Of a stretch of DNA of 64,000 nt, positions 36,490 through 45,033 are shown piece after piece (position 1 is the first letter of the stretch; every line of letters begins with the position of its first letter). Position numbers and translations under genes: made by a program. The notes beneath the pieces are model-generated. The model was not told the origin of the DNA. It searched no databases and was given only the letters and a program-made list of their open reading frames with translations. Where the stretch lies: NCBI RefSeq assembly GCF_015831355.1, contig NZ_JADWYR010000002.1, positions 1,054,001 through 1,118,000 on the forward strand, given 5' to 3'. This DNA comes from Panacibacter microcysteis. GTDB lineage: Bacteria; Bacteroidota; Bacteroidia; Chitinophagales; Chitinophagaceae.

Positions 36490-36813
36490 TTACTTTTTGG
36501 TTTTATATTTTTTCATGATGTTTTCAAGCTTATTAAACCTGTTTTCCCACAACAGGCGGAATGGCTCTATAAAATCTGCGATCTCTTTCATCTTGCCTGC
36601 ATTTAAGTGATAGTATACTTCTCTCCCGTTTTGCTGCTGCTGCAGTAATTCGCATTCGGTAAGTATCTGTAAATGTTTGGATACCGTAGGCCTTGCCGTA
36701 TCGAAGTTGGCGGCAATGGCACCTGCAGTAAGCGATTGTGATGCAACGAGCAGCAGTATGGCCCTGCGTGTTGGGTCTGCTATTGCCTGGAACACATCTC
36801 TGCGTAAATTCAT
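36490..36813 (-). CDS. ArsR-family repressor
   Basis: 107 residues. The winged helix is typical: [19 protein letters not shown], then the recognition helix [15 protein letters not shown] and wing [20 protein letters not shown]. There is no metal-binding Cys pair (Cys only once), so it is of the autorepressor/SdpR-like kind rather than an arsenic sensor. The first gene of the four-gene operon; two palindromes precede its ATG. Confidence 0.93.
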   Translation of the reverse strand: MNLRRDVFQAIADPTRRAILLLVASQSLTAGAIAANFDTARPTVSKHLQILTECELLQQQQNGREVYYHLNAGKMKEIADFIEPFRLLWENRFNKLENIMKKYKTKK

Positions 36814-36815
36814 TA

Positions 36816-36859
36816 TGTAGCTATTTGACTACAAATTTATATGTAGCCATTTAACTACG
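36816..36859. promoter_or_regulatory. Paired operators of the ArsR-family repressor
   Basis: Two inverted repeats TGTAG-N8-CTACA (36816-36833) and TGTAG-N8-CTACG (36842-36859), centres 26 bases apart, starting 3 bases upstream of the ATG. The eight-base centres (CTATTTGA, CCATTTAA) also resemble each other. Confidence 0.82.
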
Positions 36860-36871
36860 CAAATTTATTTT

Positions 36872-36965
36872 TGGTTACCGGCACCAGTGCATAGCCCGGC
36901 ACCTGTTGTGTCACTCACTTGTACGTTCAGCACTTTATGGAACTGTAGCGATCAGGGCACAGGCC
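36872..36965 (+). repeat. Dispersed intergenic repeat, GT-type, copy 14
   Basis: The core GTTGTGTCACTCACTTGTAC is exact at 36905-36924. The right arm CTTTATGGAACTGTAGCGATC is conserved. Confidence 0.9.
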
Positions 36966-37012
36966 GCATCACGCATCTGCTGTTCTGCAGTATGTAATAA
37001 AGGAGAGATTAA

Positions 37013-37576
37013 TTAAATGCGCAGTAAACCGCGGAAGCCTCTTGCAGCATAATAAGATTCTGCACCGTTGTGATAAACAAAAACAGTATTATAGCGCCGG
37101 TCGCAAAATAATGCGCCACCCAATGTGCGTATTGCCGGAGGTGTGGCAATCCAACTGGACGTTTTGGTATCGAAAACGCCAAGACCCTGCAGCAGCCTGT
37201 ACATTTCTTCATCCAATAATTCAATGCCCATTTCTGCTGCTGACGCCACTGCACTGCCAGCGGGTTTATTTTCCTTACGCGCATTTAAGGCATCAGTATC
37301 ATAGCAAAGGCTTCTGCGGCCTTTTGGGCTTTCAGGAGCACAATCGCAAAAAATATATGCATTTGTTTGGCTGTCGACATGTATTACATCAGGCTCGCCG
37401 CCTGTAATCTCCATCTCATTGAGCGACCACATTTTTCCGGGGCTGGCCTGCAGTTTTGCCTGCACATCTTTCCATACTATCGACTTATGGCGGGCCATGT
37501 TTTTTTCAAACCGGTTTTGTAAGGTGTGCAACAAAGATTGCTGCACTTTTTTTGACAATTGATGTTGGGTTGGCAT
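37013..37576 (-). CDS. DUF4256 family protein
   Basis: 187 residues from the ATG at 37576 (the frame reaches 37612 with a short leader). The features LLHTLQNRFEKNMARHKSIVW, the MEITGGEPDVI patch, DCAPESPKGRRSLCYD, and the GALFCDRRYNTVFVYHNGAESYYAARGFRGLLRI end are characteristic. The family is uncharacterised and soluble. Convergent with nothing; it stands downstream of a repeat copy and upstream of a small membrane ORF on the other strand. Confidence 0.88.
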   Translation of the reverse strand: MPTQHQLSKKVQQSLLHTLQNRFEKNMARHKSIVWKDVQAKLQASPGKMWSLNEMEITGGEPDVIHVDSQTNAYIFCDCAPESPKGRRSLCYDTDALNARKENKPAGSAVASAAEMGIELLDEEMYRLLQGLGVFDTKTSSWIATPPAIRTLGGALFCDRRYNTVFVYHNGAESYYAARGFRGLLRI

Positions 37577-37653
37577 TGTACAATCGTTTACCTGGTAAAA
37601 ATAATATAACACAGTTTGTGTATTGCTGGTAATTATGTGATAAATTTATTTAC

Positions 37654-37752
37654 ATGAACAACAGGAAAAAAGCCTTACAGGTTTTATACATAGCGGCTGC
37701 AATACTTACGGCGCTCTGCTATATCAAAGACATCAGCAACTGGTTGCTTTAA
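37654..37752 (+). CDS. Possible 32-residue single-helix membrane peptide
   Basis: ATG at 37654, TAA at 37750-37752. The sequence has a short basic start (MNNRKK), one hydrophobic helix (about 8-22, VLYIAAAILTALCYI) and a short acidic-aromatic end. It is too short to be trusted alone, but composition and the basic-inside layout are those of real small membrane proteins. It lies in a gap between a minus-strand DUF4256 gene and a repeat copy. Confidence 0.45.
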   Translation: MNNRKKALQVLYIAAAILTALCYIKDISNWLL

Positions 37753-37779
37753 ACGTGTGCGCCGCTTTGCCGGCTGCGT

Positions 37780-37872
37780 TGTAAGCTATGCAGTATCGCT
37801 GTTGCATAGCGTTATACAGTACAAGTGAGTGACACAACAGGCGATGCCACAAGCACCGCTGCCGGCTACCAA
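37780..37872 (-). repeat. Dispersed intergenic repeat, GT-type, copy 15
   Basis: The minus-strand core is exact at 37838-37819. The left arm is TTTGGTAGCCGGCAGCGGTG, then TGGCATCGCC. The right arm TATAACGCTATGCAACAGCG resembles the GC-type arm at 26269. Confidence 0.9.
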
Positions 37873-37881
37873 AAAAACAGT

Positions 37882-38700
37882 TTATAACCTGCTGCTGCAA
37901 TATTTGCAGAACACTGCATCATCATCATGCCCTTCCCTGCCGCAGTTTGGACAAGCTTCATGTTTCTGTAGTTTACTTCTTGCAGCCATTGCCATCTCTG
38001 TAGTGACGATACCGGTAGGCACGGCAATTATTCCATACCCAAGCAGCATGATGATACTGGCCACAAATTTACCAAGCGGTGTAACGGGCGATATATCTCC
38101 GTACCCAACTGTAGTGATTGTTACAATAGCCCAGTATATACTATCTGGTATGCTGCTGAAACCATTTTGTCCTCTTTCTACAAGGTACATGACGGAACCA
38201 AGTATTATCACAAGCGTAAAAACAAAGAACATAAAGATGCTGATCTTACGCAGGCTGGAGCTGATGGCCACACCTAAAAATTTCATTTCGGCAATGAAAT
38301 AACTTAGTTTGAAAATGCGGAAAATGCGCAGCAGGCGTAGTGCGCGCAACACCAGCAAAGACTGCGCTCCTATATAGAAAACGCTGAGGTAAGTTGGTAC
38401 AATAGATAACAGATCGATAATACCCAGAAAGCTTGCAAGATAATGTGCAGGGCTTTTGACGCTGATAAGGCGCAATATGAACTCAATGGTAAAAAGAATG
38501 GTAAATGCCCACTCGAGCCGATAGAATAGCTGCCCGTGCTGCAAATGCAGCGTAGCTACGCTGTCTGCCATTACGATAACGATGCTTGCAACAATAGCAA
38601 CCAGCAGTGCAATATCGAAGAGCCTTCCTGCTTTTGTATTAGATTCAAAAATAATTTCATGCAGCCGTGCTTTCCATGTTCGTTCTTCGTTAGCAGCCAT
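37882..38700 (-). CDS. Voltage-gated-type K+ channel with C-terminal zinc ribbon
   Basis: 272 residues. Six membrane segments, with an S4-like LVLRALRLLRIFRIFKL (about 116-131) carrying Arg at every third place. The selectivity filter is TVGYGD (197-202), so it conducts K+. The last 25 residues contain CPNC-N11-CKYC (Cys250, 253, 265, 268), a rubredoxin-knuckle/zinc-ribbon pair, which most KvAP-like channels lack. The protein is shorter than eukaryotic channels, as is usual in bacteria. The zinc ribbon may regulate the channel; that is an inference. A repeat copy lies right behind its stop. Confidence 0.92.
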   Translation of the reverse strand: MAANEERTWKARLHEIIFESNTKAGRLFDIALLVAIVASIVIVMADSVATLHLQHGQLFYRLEWAFTILFTIEFILRLISVKSPAHYLASFLGIIDLLSIVPTYLSVFYIGAQSLLVLRALRLLRIFRIFKLSYFIAEMKFLGVAISSSLRKISIFMFFVFTLVIILGSVMYLVERGQNGFSSIPDSIYWAIVTITTVGYGDISPVTPLGKFVASIIMLLGYGIIAVPTGIVTTEMAMAARSKLQKHEACPNCGREGHDDDAVFCKYCSSRL

Positions 38701-38773
38701 AGCGAATACTTATATCTTAAAGGTAGGCCATAAGATTATAAGAATAACATGAAGGCATCAACATATCATGCTG

Positions 38774-40426
38774 CTACCTGATAACTGATGGCAGGAGATA
38801 ATCAGTAACAATTTTGTTTACCTGGTCGTGGGCATAATATGCACCGTAAGCTTTGGCAGTAACAACAATAACAAGCGGCAGGTCTTTAAAGATAAAAACA
38901 CTGTTGCCGCCATTGCCGGCACAGTAATATGCTTCGTAAGATTTTCCGTTTACTTCGAATGACCTGTTCCAGAAAAGATAACCGTAGTATTCACCGTTAC
39001 GATTGGTAACAGGCAACTGGTGGGTAAACGTTTTTTTCACCCATTGGGCAGGTACAAGTTGTTGGCCATTCCAAACGCCGTTGTTCTTATACAATTGACC
39101 ATACTTGGCAAGATCGAGTGTATTCAATTGCAGGCTGCCGGCAGTGTTGGGAACATGTTGCGGTGTGTATTGCCATTGATAACGGGTGATACCAAGCGGG
39201 AGAAAGAAATTTGTACGGGCATACTGCCCGAGCCCGCCGGGTAGCTTTTTGTTCAGAATATCACCGAGCAATATAACACCCGCGGTGAAATAATGCCACG
39301 AGGCTTTCGGCCGCGAATTATTTACAGGTAAATCAAGCGTAAACCTGACCCAGTCGTTTGTGGGATACATGTTTTCTTCGTTACCGGGTGATTGTGGATC
39401 GCTGTCATCTCCGTCGAAACCGGCACTCATGGTCAGCAGTTGTTTAATGGTAACACTCTCTTTTGCGGGGCTATAGTTTTTGTAATCCTTTAAACTATAA
39501 AAAGCTTTCAGTGGTACAGACTCATCTTGTATTAGCCCGTCCCTGACAGCCATTCCCATAAAAGTGGAAGAGAAAGATTTGCCCACAGATCGTGTATCGT
39601 GCAAAGTATTCCTGTCTGCGCCATTGAAATATTCTTCGATAAGCAGTTTACTGTTTTTTATTACCACAATGCTGGTGATATTCCTGAAAACATTCTCATG
39701 GATATTTGCGATCAATCGTTTAATTCCTGCTGTATCAAAAGCATCATTGCTCACGTGAAAGCCATTGTAAGGTGCAGGTTTATGTAACCTGATTTTGGCA
39801 ATGTCAATCGTCGGTTTGCGGTTTACAATAAGCGGAAGATCTCCAGAAGCGATCAGTTTGCTGGTGAGAACTTTGCCGGTGTCTATATATACACGTAATT
39901 CTATTCGTAAAAGATGTTTCCCTTCTGTTAAGGCACTATCTCCGCCGTAGTACATAAACCTGTTCCATAAAGACTGGCTCCAGATGGAATTTTCTCTCTT
40001 ATTATCAATAAACGGTTTGCTGATCAGTGTGGCACTGTCCTGTACAGCAGCCTGCGGGGCACCCGTAATAAGGTTACTGGTATGCACATGGTGACCGTCA
40101 ATATAAAAAGCAAACTGGTAGTTTCCTTTCTTGTTGAGTTCATCTGCTGGCAAATTTGGTGCAAGCCCGTGCAGGTAGTTAGTCGCCGAATTCCCCAGGA
40201 ACGCCGTAAAGAAAAGATCGCTTTTATTGGTGAATTTGCAGGCAGTTAAAAAATCTTCCGTACTTATCGTATCTGTGTTCACAAATGTTGCCGTGAAGAT
40301 AATACGGCCAATATTGTTCTTATGAACGTCAGTCAATATACGCGAAGGCGTAACGATATTGTCTACCTGGGCAAAGCTGCAGTGAACTGAAAAAATCATC
40401 ATCCATATCAACACCGGCATTCTCAT
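38774..40426 (-). CDS. Serine hydrolase, beta-lactamase class C type
   Basis: 550 residues. Signal peptide MRMPVLIWMMIFSVHCSFAQ. An N-terminal domain of about 200 residues of unknown kind precedes the class C beta-lactamase-like fold. SVGK at 280-283 is the catalytic SxxK. YFTAG near 380 stands where the YxN/YSN motif is expected. WHYFTAGVILLGDIL and LQLNTLDLAKYGQLY are typical of esterase/DD-peptidase-like relatives. No clear KTG box is seen, but GNGGNSVFIF may fill that role. Probable periplasmic hydrolase. Confidence 0.88.
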   Translation of the reverse strand: MRMPVLIWMMIFSVHCSFAQVDNIVTPSRILTDVHKNNIGRIIFTATFVNTDTISTEDFLTACKFTNKSDLFFTAFLGNSATNYLHGLAPNLPADELNKKGNYQFAFYIDGHHVHTSNLITGAPQAAVQDSATLISKPFIDNKRENSIWSQSLWNRFMYYGGDSALTEGKHLLRIELRVYIDTGKVLTSKLIASGDLPLIVNRKPTIDIAKIRLHKPAPYNGFHVSNDAFDTAGIKRLIANIHENVFRNITSIVVIKNSKLLIEEYFNGADRNTLHDTRSVGKSFSSTFMGMAVRDGLIQDESVPLKAFYSLKDYKNYSPAKESVTIKQLLTMSAGFDGDDSDPQSPGNEENMYPTNDWVRFTLDLPVNNSRPKASWHYFTAGVILLGDILNKKLPGGLGQYARTNFFLPLGITRYQWQYTPQHVPNTAGSLQLNTLDLAKYGQLYKNNGVWNGQQLVPAQWVKKTFTHQLPVTNRNGEYYGYLFWNRSFEVNGKSYEAYYCAGNGGNSVFIFKDLPLVIVVTAKAYGAYYAHDQVNKIVTDYLLPSVIR

Positions 40427-40497
40427 TATTCATTGTTTGATAACAAAATTACCGCTGCATTACCGGATAAAATAGAACAGGATTAACGTTGAAGTAT

Positions 40498-41343
40498 TCA
40501 ATGAAGCAGTTTTCTGTAAGCCAGCGGGCGAAGACCTGTATACATTTTAAAGCACTTTATAAAGTGGCTCTGGTCTGCAAATCCACATTCGTATGAAATA
40601 TTTGCAAGCGAATATTTTTTTAAAGGAAGTAAGGCGAAGGAACGTTGCACTTTCAACATTCTTATATATGCGCTTATGTTGCAGCCAAAATATTTCGAAA
40701 AATCCCGGCAGAGGTGAGCCGGATGTATGCCTGTTTCACCAGCAAGTGTTGTCAACGAGATATTGTCATTATAACCATCATGCAATATTTCCCTGATTAC
40801 ATTTACCCACTTTGGTTTGTGTGCACCGGTGTTGTTACTTGTTAAATATAAATGCGAAAAAGCTTGCAGCAAAAGGCTCTCAATACCAATGGCAGATTCT
40901 TTATCACTCATTGCTGATTCGCAGAACATTTTGTGAAACAATAGTTTTACTGACGGATCGCTGATGCACCTGTTGCCTTCTAGTGTAGTGTTCTCTAAAA
41001 ACTGTTTCATCCAGCGATCTTCAATTTCTATATGAAAACCCCTTGTATATACCGGCGCTTTCAGATTGTAGTGTGGCTCCTGCCAGTTGTGAAACAACAG
41101 TGAGCCTGGGGTACAGGTAAGGGTTTCGGTTTTATTGATCTCCTTTACGCAACCCTGTAAAATAAAAGTAAAATACGCATGCTCATGATAATGCCAGTCA
41201 ACTTTGTCGTGCGTATATACAGTATCTGTAACGGTAAGGCCATTGAGCAATAAAGTCTTTGTCGTCTCACCAAAAAACTGGCCACCTGCTAATTGCTGCA
41301 TGGGTTGTGTAAGATAAAATTGTTTATAAATTCCAAGGCGCAC
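40498..41343 (-). CDS. AraC-family transcriptional regulator
   Basis: 281 residues. An N-terminal cupin-type sensor domain (DWHYHEHAYFTFILQGCVKE, TPGSLLFHNWQEPHYN) is followed by two HTH motifs (VIREILHDGYNDNISLTTLAGETGIHPAHLCRDFSKYFG, SYECGFADQSHFIKCFKMYTGLRPLAYRK). The conserved second HTH fits AraC. The sensor ligand is not known. It lies alone, next to the class C hydrolase and the twin-arginine TIM-barrel gene; regulation of either is possible. Confidence 0.92.
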   Translation of the reverse strand: MRLGIYKQFYLTQPMQQLAGGQFFGETTKTLLLNGLTVTDTVYTHDKVDWHYHEHAYFTFILQGCVKEINKTETLTCTPGSLLFHNWQEPHYNLKAPVYTRGFHIEIEDRWMKQFLENTTLEGNRCISDPSVKLLFHKMFCESAMSDKESAIGIESLLLQAFSHLYLTSNNTGAHKPKWVNVIREILHDGYNDNISLTTLAGETGIHPAHLCRDFSKYFGCNISAYIRMLKVQRSFALLPLKKYSLANISYECGFADQSHFIKCFKMYTGLRPLAYRKLLH

Positions 41344-41460
41344 ACTTTTTCTTCAACACGTTTATTTTTTTCTCCAGGTGGAGGGTATTTTGGCGCTTTC
41401 TCCTGATTGGCGTTATGTTGCCCTTATATACATTCAATAGTATATAACCAGCATCACTGA

Positions 41461-42399
41461 CTACAGGTATTTTTCTACCAATGTTTTTGTCTTGCGGATA
41501 CCCTCCGCTTCATCCTGTGTATTGCCTTCAAACTCCACACCGATGTAACCTTTAAAACCTGCATCTTTTACAATTTTCATCAACCTGTCGTAATCCATTA
41601 ATGGTTGGTTCCCGTTACTGTCAAAATCGTAGGTTTTCGCACTTACGCCTTTTGCATAGGGCAGCATTTCTGCAACACCTTTGTAACGGTCATATTCGTC
41701 TTTACAGCCACCCTGTGTTGTGCCCCAGGGGTGCGAAATACAAAAATTACCAAAATCGGGCAGGGTACCTACATTAGGCTTACCAACCTGTTTCATTACA
41801 TCGGCCAGCCAAAAACCTTTTGAAGAGTCGCTGCCGTGGTTTTCTACCACTACGTTTATATTCATTGGAGCTGCAAATTCGCATAGCCTTGAAAGCGAAT
41901 CTACCGAAGCAGTTTTTTTATCATCGCTGTCGCCGGAGCCATGCAGGTTTACCCTGATCGTTTTGCAACCAAGCAGTGCCGCGGCCTCTATCCATTTTTT
42001 ATGATTATCTACTGCCTGTAAACGTTGTTTATCACCAGGCAGCGCCAGCGATCCTTCGTCGTCAATCATTAAAAGATGGTTGTATACACCGGCATCCTTA
42101 CTACGCCTGAGCAATTCCTTCAAATAAGCAGCATTTTTTCCGGCTTCTTTAAAATGCATTTTTTTACCACCAAAAAATCCATTCACATATTCCACAGCAT
42201 CAATCCCGAAATCATTTTTTGCCGTTGCCGGAAAATCAAGGTGGTCAAGCTTTCCAGACTGCAGTGCCCTGTGTAAAGACCACTCAGCCAAAGAAATTTT
42301 TAGTCCCGCATCTTTGGCAGCGGCAAATAAAGATGGCTTTACAAACATTGCGGCTGCGCCTAACATTGTCTGTTGCAGGAACTTTCTTCTGTTATTCAT
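41461..42399 (-). CDS. TIM-barrel sugar isomerase/epimerase with Tat signal
   Basis: 312 residues from the ATG at 42399 (a further ATG at 42408). The N-terminus NRRKFLQQTMLGAAAMF is a twin-arginine signal. The body is the xylose-isomerase-like TIM barrel: FGIDAVEYVNGFFGG, LLMIDDEGSLALPG, IRVNLHGSGD, VVVENHGSDSSKGFW, GTLPDFGNFCISHPWG, AKTYDFDSNGNQPLM, GYIGVEFEGN. Metal ligands are the usual Glu, Asp/His and Glu positions (VENH and VEFEG). Exported members of this family are common in Bacteroidota and Planctomycetes; the substrate is unknown. Confidence 0.9.
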   Translation of the reverse strand: MNNRRKFLQQTMLGAAAMFVKPSLFAAAKDAGLKISLAEWSLHRALQSGKLDHLDFPATAKNDFGIDAVEYVNGFFGGKKMHFKEAGKNAAYLKELLRRSKDAGVYNHLLMIDDEGSLALPGDKQRLQAVDNHKKWIEAAALLGCKTIRVNLHGSGDSDDKKTASVDSLSRLCEFAAPMNINVVVENHGSDSSKGFWLADVMKQVGKPNVGTLPDFGNFCISHPWGTTQGGCKDEYDRYKGVAEMLPYAKGVSAKTYDFDSNGNQPLMDYDRLMKIVKDAGFKGYIGVEFEGNTQDEAEGIRKTKTLVEKYL

Positions 42400-42494
42400 A
42401 CCAGGCATTTAAAATAAAAGGTAATAAAAATTAATTAGTACAACATAAAGATTACGTCAAACAGCGGCCGGGTTGTGCAGGCAATGAATATTAT

Positions 42495-42595
42495 AATGTA
42501 CCCGGCTGAAGGTTATATGGCATCGTCCCTTGCGTCGCACTCTTGTACTGGTGATACTTTATGCAGCAAACGCGAAGAACGAAGCGTAGACTAAG
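42495..42595 (+). repeat. Dispersed intergenic repeat, GC-type, copy 16
   Basis: The core at 42529-42548 reads CTTGCGTCGCACTCTTGTAC. The left arm is ATGTACCCGGCTGAAG, then TGGCATCGTC. The right arm is CTTTATGCAGCAAACGCGAA. Confidence 0.92.
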
Positions 42596-42646
42596 CCCAA
42601 TCAAGATACCATATTACGCCGGCGTGTATGCCTAATGCTTCATTTG

Positions 42647-43888
42647 CTATACAAAGCTGCCTGCAATCATTACGCGATCTATAAGATCAGACCCAAAAGC
42701 ATATGGCAGGTAGTCTATAGATGTGATCGGTTTTGTAAAAATTAAATTCGCTTTTTTACCAGCGGTTATACTACCCATTTCGTTCTGTACTTCCATGGCA
42801 AAAGCTGCATTTTGTGTAGCTGCATTAATGGCTTCGGCAGGCAACATTTTCATTTGTATGCAACTCAGCGCTACTACAAAGTTCATATTGCCACTTGGAG
42901 ATGAGCCGGGGTTAAAATCAGAAGCAAGTGCTATTGCGCAGCCGCTGTCTATTAACTGTCTTGCAGGCTGGTATTGCATGCGCAAAAAAAATGCGGCCGT
43001 GGGCAACAATGTTCCGATCGTGTTACTGTTTGCCAAAACCTGTACATCATTATCAGTCATTGTTTCGAGATGATCGACAGAGACAGCCTTCAGCTCAACT
43101 GCAGCCTGTATGCCGCCAATACTGTTTAGCTGGTTTACATGCAATTTAGGTTTTAACCCGTAGTCTGCACCGGCATTACATACACGTATCATTTCATCTA
43201 CACTAAAGAAACCCTGCTCGCAAAATACATCAATATAATCTGCGAGGTTTTCTTTGGCTATACCAGGCAACATTTCGTTTATAATAAGATCTATGTAACC
43301 CTCGTGGTCATTTTTAAATTCTGCAGGAAAAGCGTGAGCGCCAAGAAAAGTTGCTTTTACAGGTATTTGTGCAAATGTTTCTTTCAGCCTTTTTATAACG
43401 CGCAGCATTTTCAGTTCTGCAGCTACCGTTAAACCATAACCACTTTTTATTTCAACAGCACCCGTACCAAGTTTAATGAGCTCGCTTAAACGCATCGCTG
43501 CTTTTTCATACAACTCATTTTCTGAAACGTTTTGCAATTTTGCAGCAGAGTTTAATATGCCGCCACCTTTGGCCGCAATTTCAGCATAAGTCTTACCTTT
43601 TAACTTATCAACAAATTCTTCTTCCCTGCTGGCAGCAAATACGAGGTGTGTATGGCTGTCGCACCAGGCGGGCAAAATGGTGGCACCATTTGCATCAACA
43701 ATTTCTGCACTGGTATATTGCTGCAACTCAATTTCGATCATGCTGCCAAATTGTTTTATACAACCGTTCTCTACAAGCAAAAATGCATTCGTGATGGTTT
43801 GTATTGTTGCCAGCGCAGCACCACGCAGTATGGTATTATTTTGCTGTATACCGGCGAGGCAACCGATATTGATGATAAGCTGTTGCAT
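42647..43888 (-). CDS. hutI: Imidazolonepropionase
   Basis: 413 residues. It opens the imidazolone ring in histidine degradation, giving N-formimidoylglutamate. The amidohydrolase metal motif is DSHTHLVFAASREEEF with HxH, followed by KGKTYAEIAAKGGGI, the HVNQLNSIGG and DHLETMTDNDVQ segments, and the metal Asp in LASDFNPGSSPSGNM. The full length matches the family. No other hut gene (hutH, hutU) lies in the window, so its partners must be elsewhere. Confidence 0.95.
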   Translation of the reverse strand: MQQLIINIGCLAGIQQNNTILRGAALATIQTITNAFLLVENGCIKQFGSMIEIELQQYTSAEIVDANGATILPAWCDSHTHLVFAASREEEFVDKLKGKTYAEIAAKGGGILNSAAKLQNVSENELYEKAAMRLSELIKLGTGAVEIKSGYGLTVAAELKMLRVIKRLKETFAQIPVKATFLGAHAFPAEFKNDHEGYIDLIINEMLPGIAKENLADYIDVFCEQGFFSVDEMIRVCNAGADYGLKPKLHVNQLNSIGGIQAAVELKAVSVDHLETMTDNDVQVLANSNTIGTLLPTAAFFLRMQYQPARQLIDSGCAIALASDFNPGSSPSGNMNFVVALSCIQMKMLPAEAINAATQNAAFAMEVQNEMGSITAGKKANLIFTKPITSIDYLPYAFGSDLIDRVMIAGSFV

Positions 43889-44041
43889 GGCGCAATATTA
43901 CAGGTTTTACATTGATGATTTTTGCAAAGTTGTTTTAGCACGGCGTGATTTACGGCGTACACGAGACAGGGTAAGATCAGAGAAATTAGTTACGGAAAAG
44001 TTTATATGTCAGCTACCGGTATTAACTGTAAGCTAATTGCT

Positions 44042-44130
44042 GAAACAGATCGCTGTAGCTGCCATATTAACCAAAAGTACAAGTGAGTGACACAACAAAA
44101 GCTTCATTGAAAAACAACAGCCTGCTACAA
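44042..44130 (-). repeat. Dispersed intergenic repeat, GT-type, copy 17
   Basis: The minus-strand core is exact at 44096-44077. The right arm TTAATATGGCAGCTACAGCG ATCTG is conserved. The left arm is diverged (TGAAGCTTTTG). Confidence 0.9.
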
Positions 44131-44136
44131 AATAAA

Positions 44137-44164
44137 AAAGCAGGTAATTGTAACTACCTGCTTT
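44137..44164 (-). terminator. Terminator of the DUF4397 gene
   Basis: AAAGCAGGTA (44137-44146), loop ATTGTAAC, TACCTGCTTT (44155-44164), 22 bases past the stop at 44186 on the minus strand. Confidence 0.85.
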
Positions 44165-44185
44165 CTTATAAAAATATTTAACAGG

Positions 44186-44893
44186 CTACAACAAATGCTG
44201 GATAACCGCATGGTTGAGGCCACTTGTGCCAACCGTGTTATAGAAACCCTTCATGTAAAGCGTGTATGCTTTTTGAGATTTCAACTCCAGCGCATCGATG
44301 GTTTTGAAAGGTGTGCCGCTGCCGATAAGGAAAAATTCTACTTTATATGTTCCTGCTTTTAGCGTTACAAATTTCTGGCGGTCGGTGTTTGTGGCCTGGT
44401 CGTTGAATGACCGGCCTGTTTCTTCGTACACCTGCGAAGTGGTGGTGTTAGTGAATTTTACATTGTGCACAATAAGGTTTGGACTAAAATCAAGGTAACG
44501 AATCTGCACAGAGTCTACATTTGGCGTAGAAAAATTATCGTCAACTGCTACGGCTTTCATGCGGCTGGCAGAATCGATAAAATACACGCTGTATAGTTTT
44601 GCCGTATCGAAACTGAATGCCTTGGTTACATAGTAAGTTGTTTTACCTGTTTCAGCTACTTTAAACTCGTAGTTACCCGGCAATGCATACGCGTAACCCG
44701 TGTCTGTGCCGTAAGGAATATTTTGCAGTGAGAGCTGGCTGTTGATGTAAACATCCGTGTTTGGCGCATCAGGCGAAGCTTGTATTACAAAAAATGCGGT
44801 AGGCAAAGGTTGTGGAGGAGTATCATTTTTTGAACAACTAAACAGCAGTACAGCAGACAGGGCAACAAGCAAATAGTTAAGTCGTTTGATCAT
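44186..44893 (-). CDS. DUF4397-domain lipoprotein
   Basis: 235 residues from the ATG at 44893, where a lipoprotein signal starts (MIKRLNYLLVALSAVLLFSC, Cys20); the frame up to 45025 would add an unlikely leader of 44 residues. The rest has the DUF4397 pattern: FFVIQASPDAPNTDVYINSQ, NIPYGTDTGYAYALPGNYEF and a second, similar half (VRIRYLDFSPNLIVHNVKF-like). Such proteins are periplasmic or surface-exposed; no function is known. Divergent from sdaA. Confidence 0.88.
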   Translation of the reverse strand: MIKRLNYLLVALSAVLLFSCSKNDTPPQPLPTAFFVIQASPDAPNTDVYINSQLSLQNIPYGTDTGYAYALPGNYEFKVAETGKTTYYVTKAFSFDTAKLYSVYFIDSASRMKAVAVDDNFSTPNVDSVQIRYLDFSPNLIVHNVKFTNTTTSQVYEETGRSFNDQATNTDRQKFVTLKAGTYKVEFFLIGSGTPFKTIDALELKSQKAYTLYMKGFYNTVGTSGLNHAVIQHLL

Positions 44894-44914
44894 TTGTCGT
44901 TTTTTTAAATTTTG

Positions 44915-44922
44915 CAAATATA
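44915..44922 (-). promoter_or_regulatory. -7 box of the DUF4397 gene
   Basis: TATATTTG on the minus strand, about 22 bases from the ATG at 44893. No clear TTTG element upstream. Confidence 0.4.
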
Positions 44923-45009
44923 ATATTAAGACAGTGTATACTATAGAACGTTGCATTACAGTCAAATGTGAGTGAGAAAAGTTAAAAAAATGTTTGAACG
45001 CAATTCCAG

Positions 45010-45017
45010 TACTTTTG
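45010..45017 (+). promoter_or_regulatory. -7 box of sdaA
   Basis: TACTTTTG fits TAnnTTTG and ends 16 bases before the ATG at 45034. A TTTG at 44993-44996 is only 13 bases upstream, closer than usual. Confidence 0.4.
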
Positions 45018-45033
45018 AAAGACAAACATTGTT

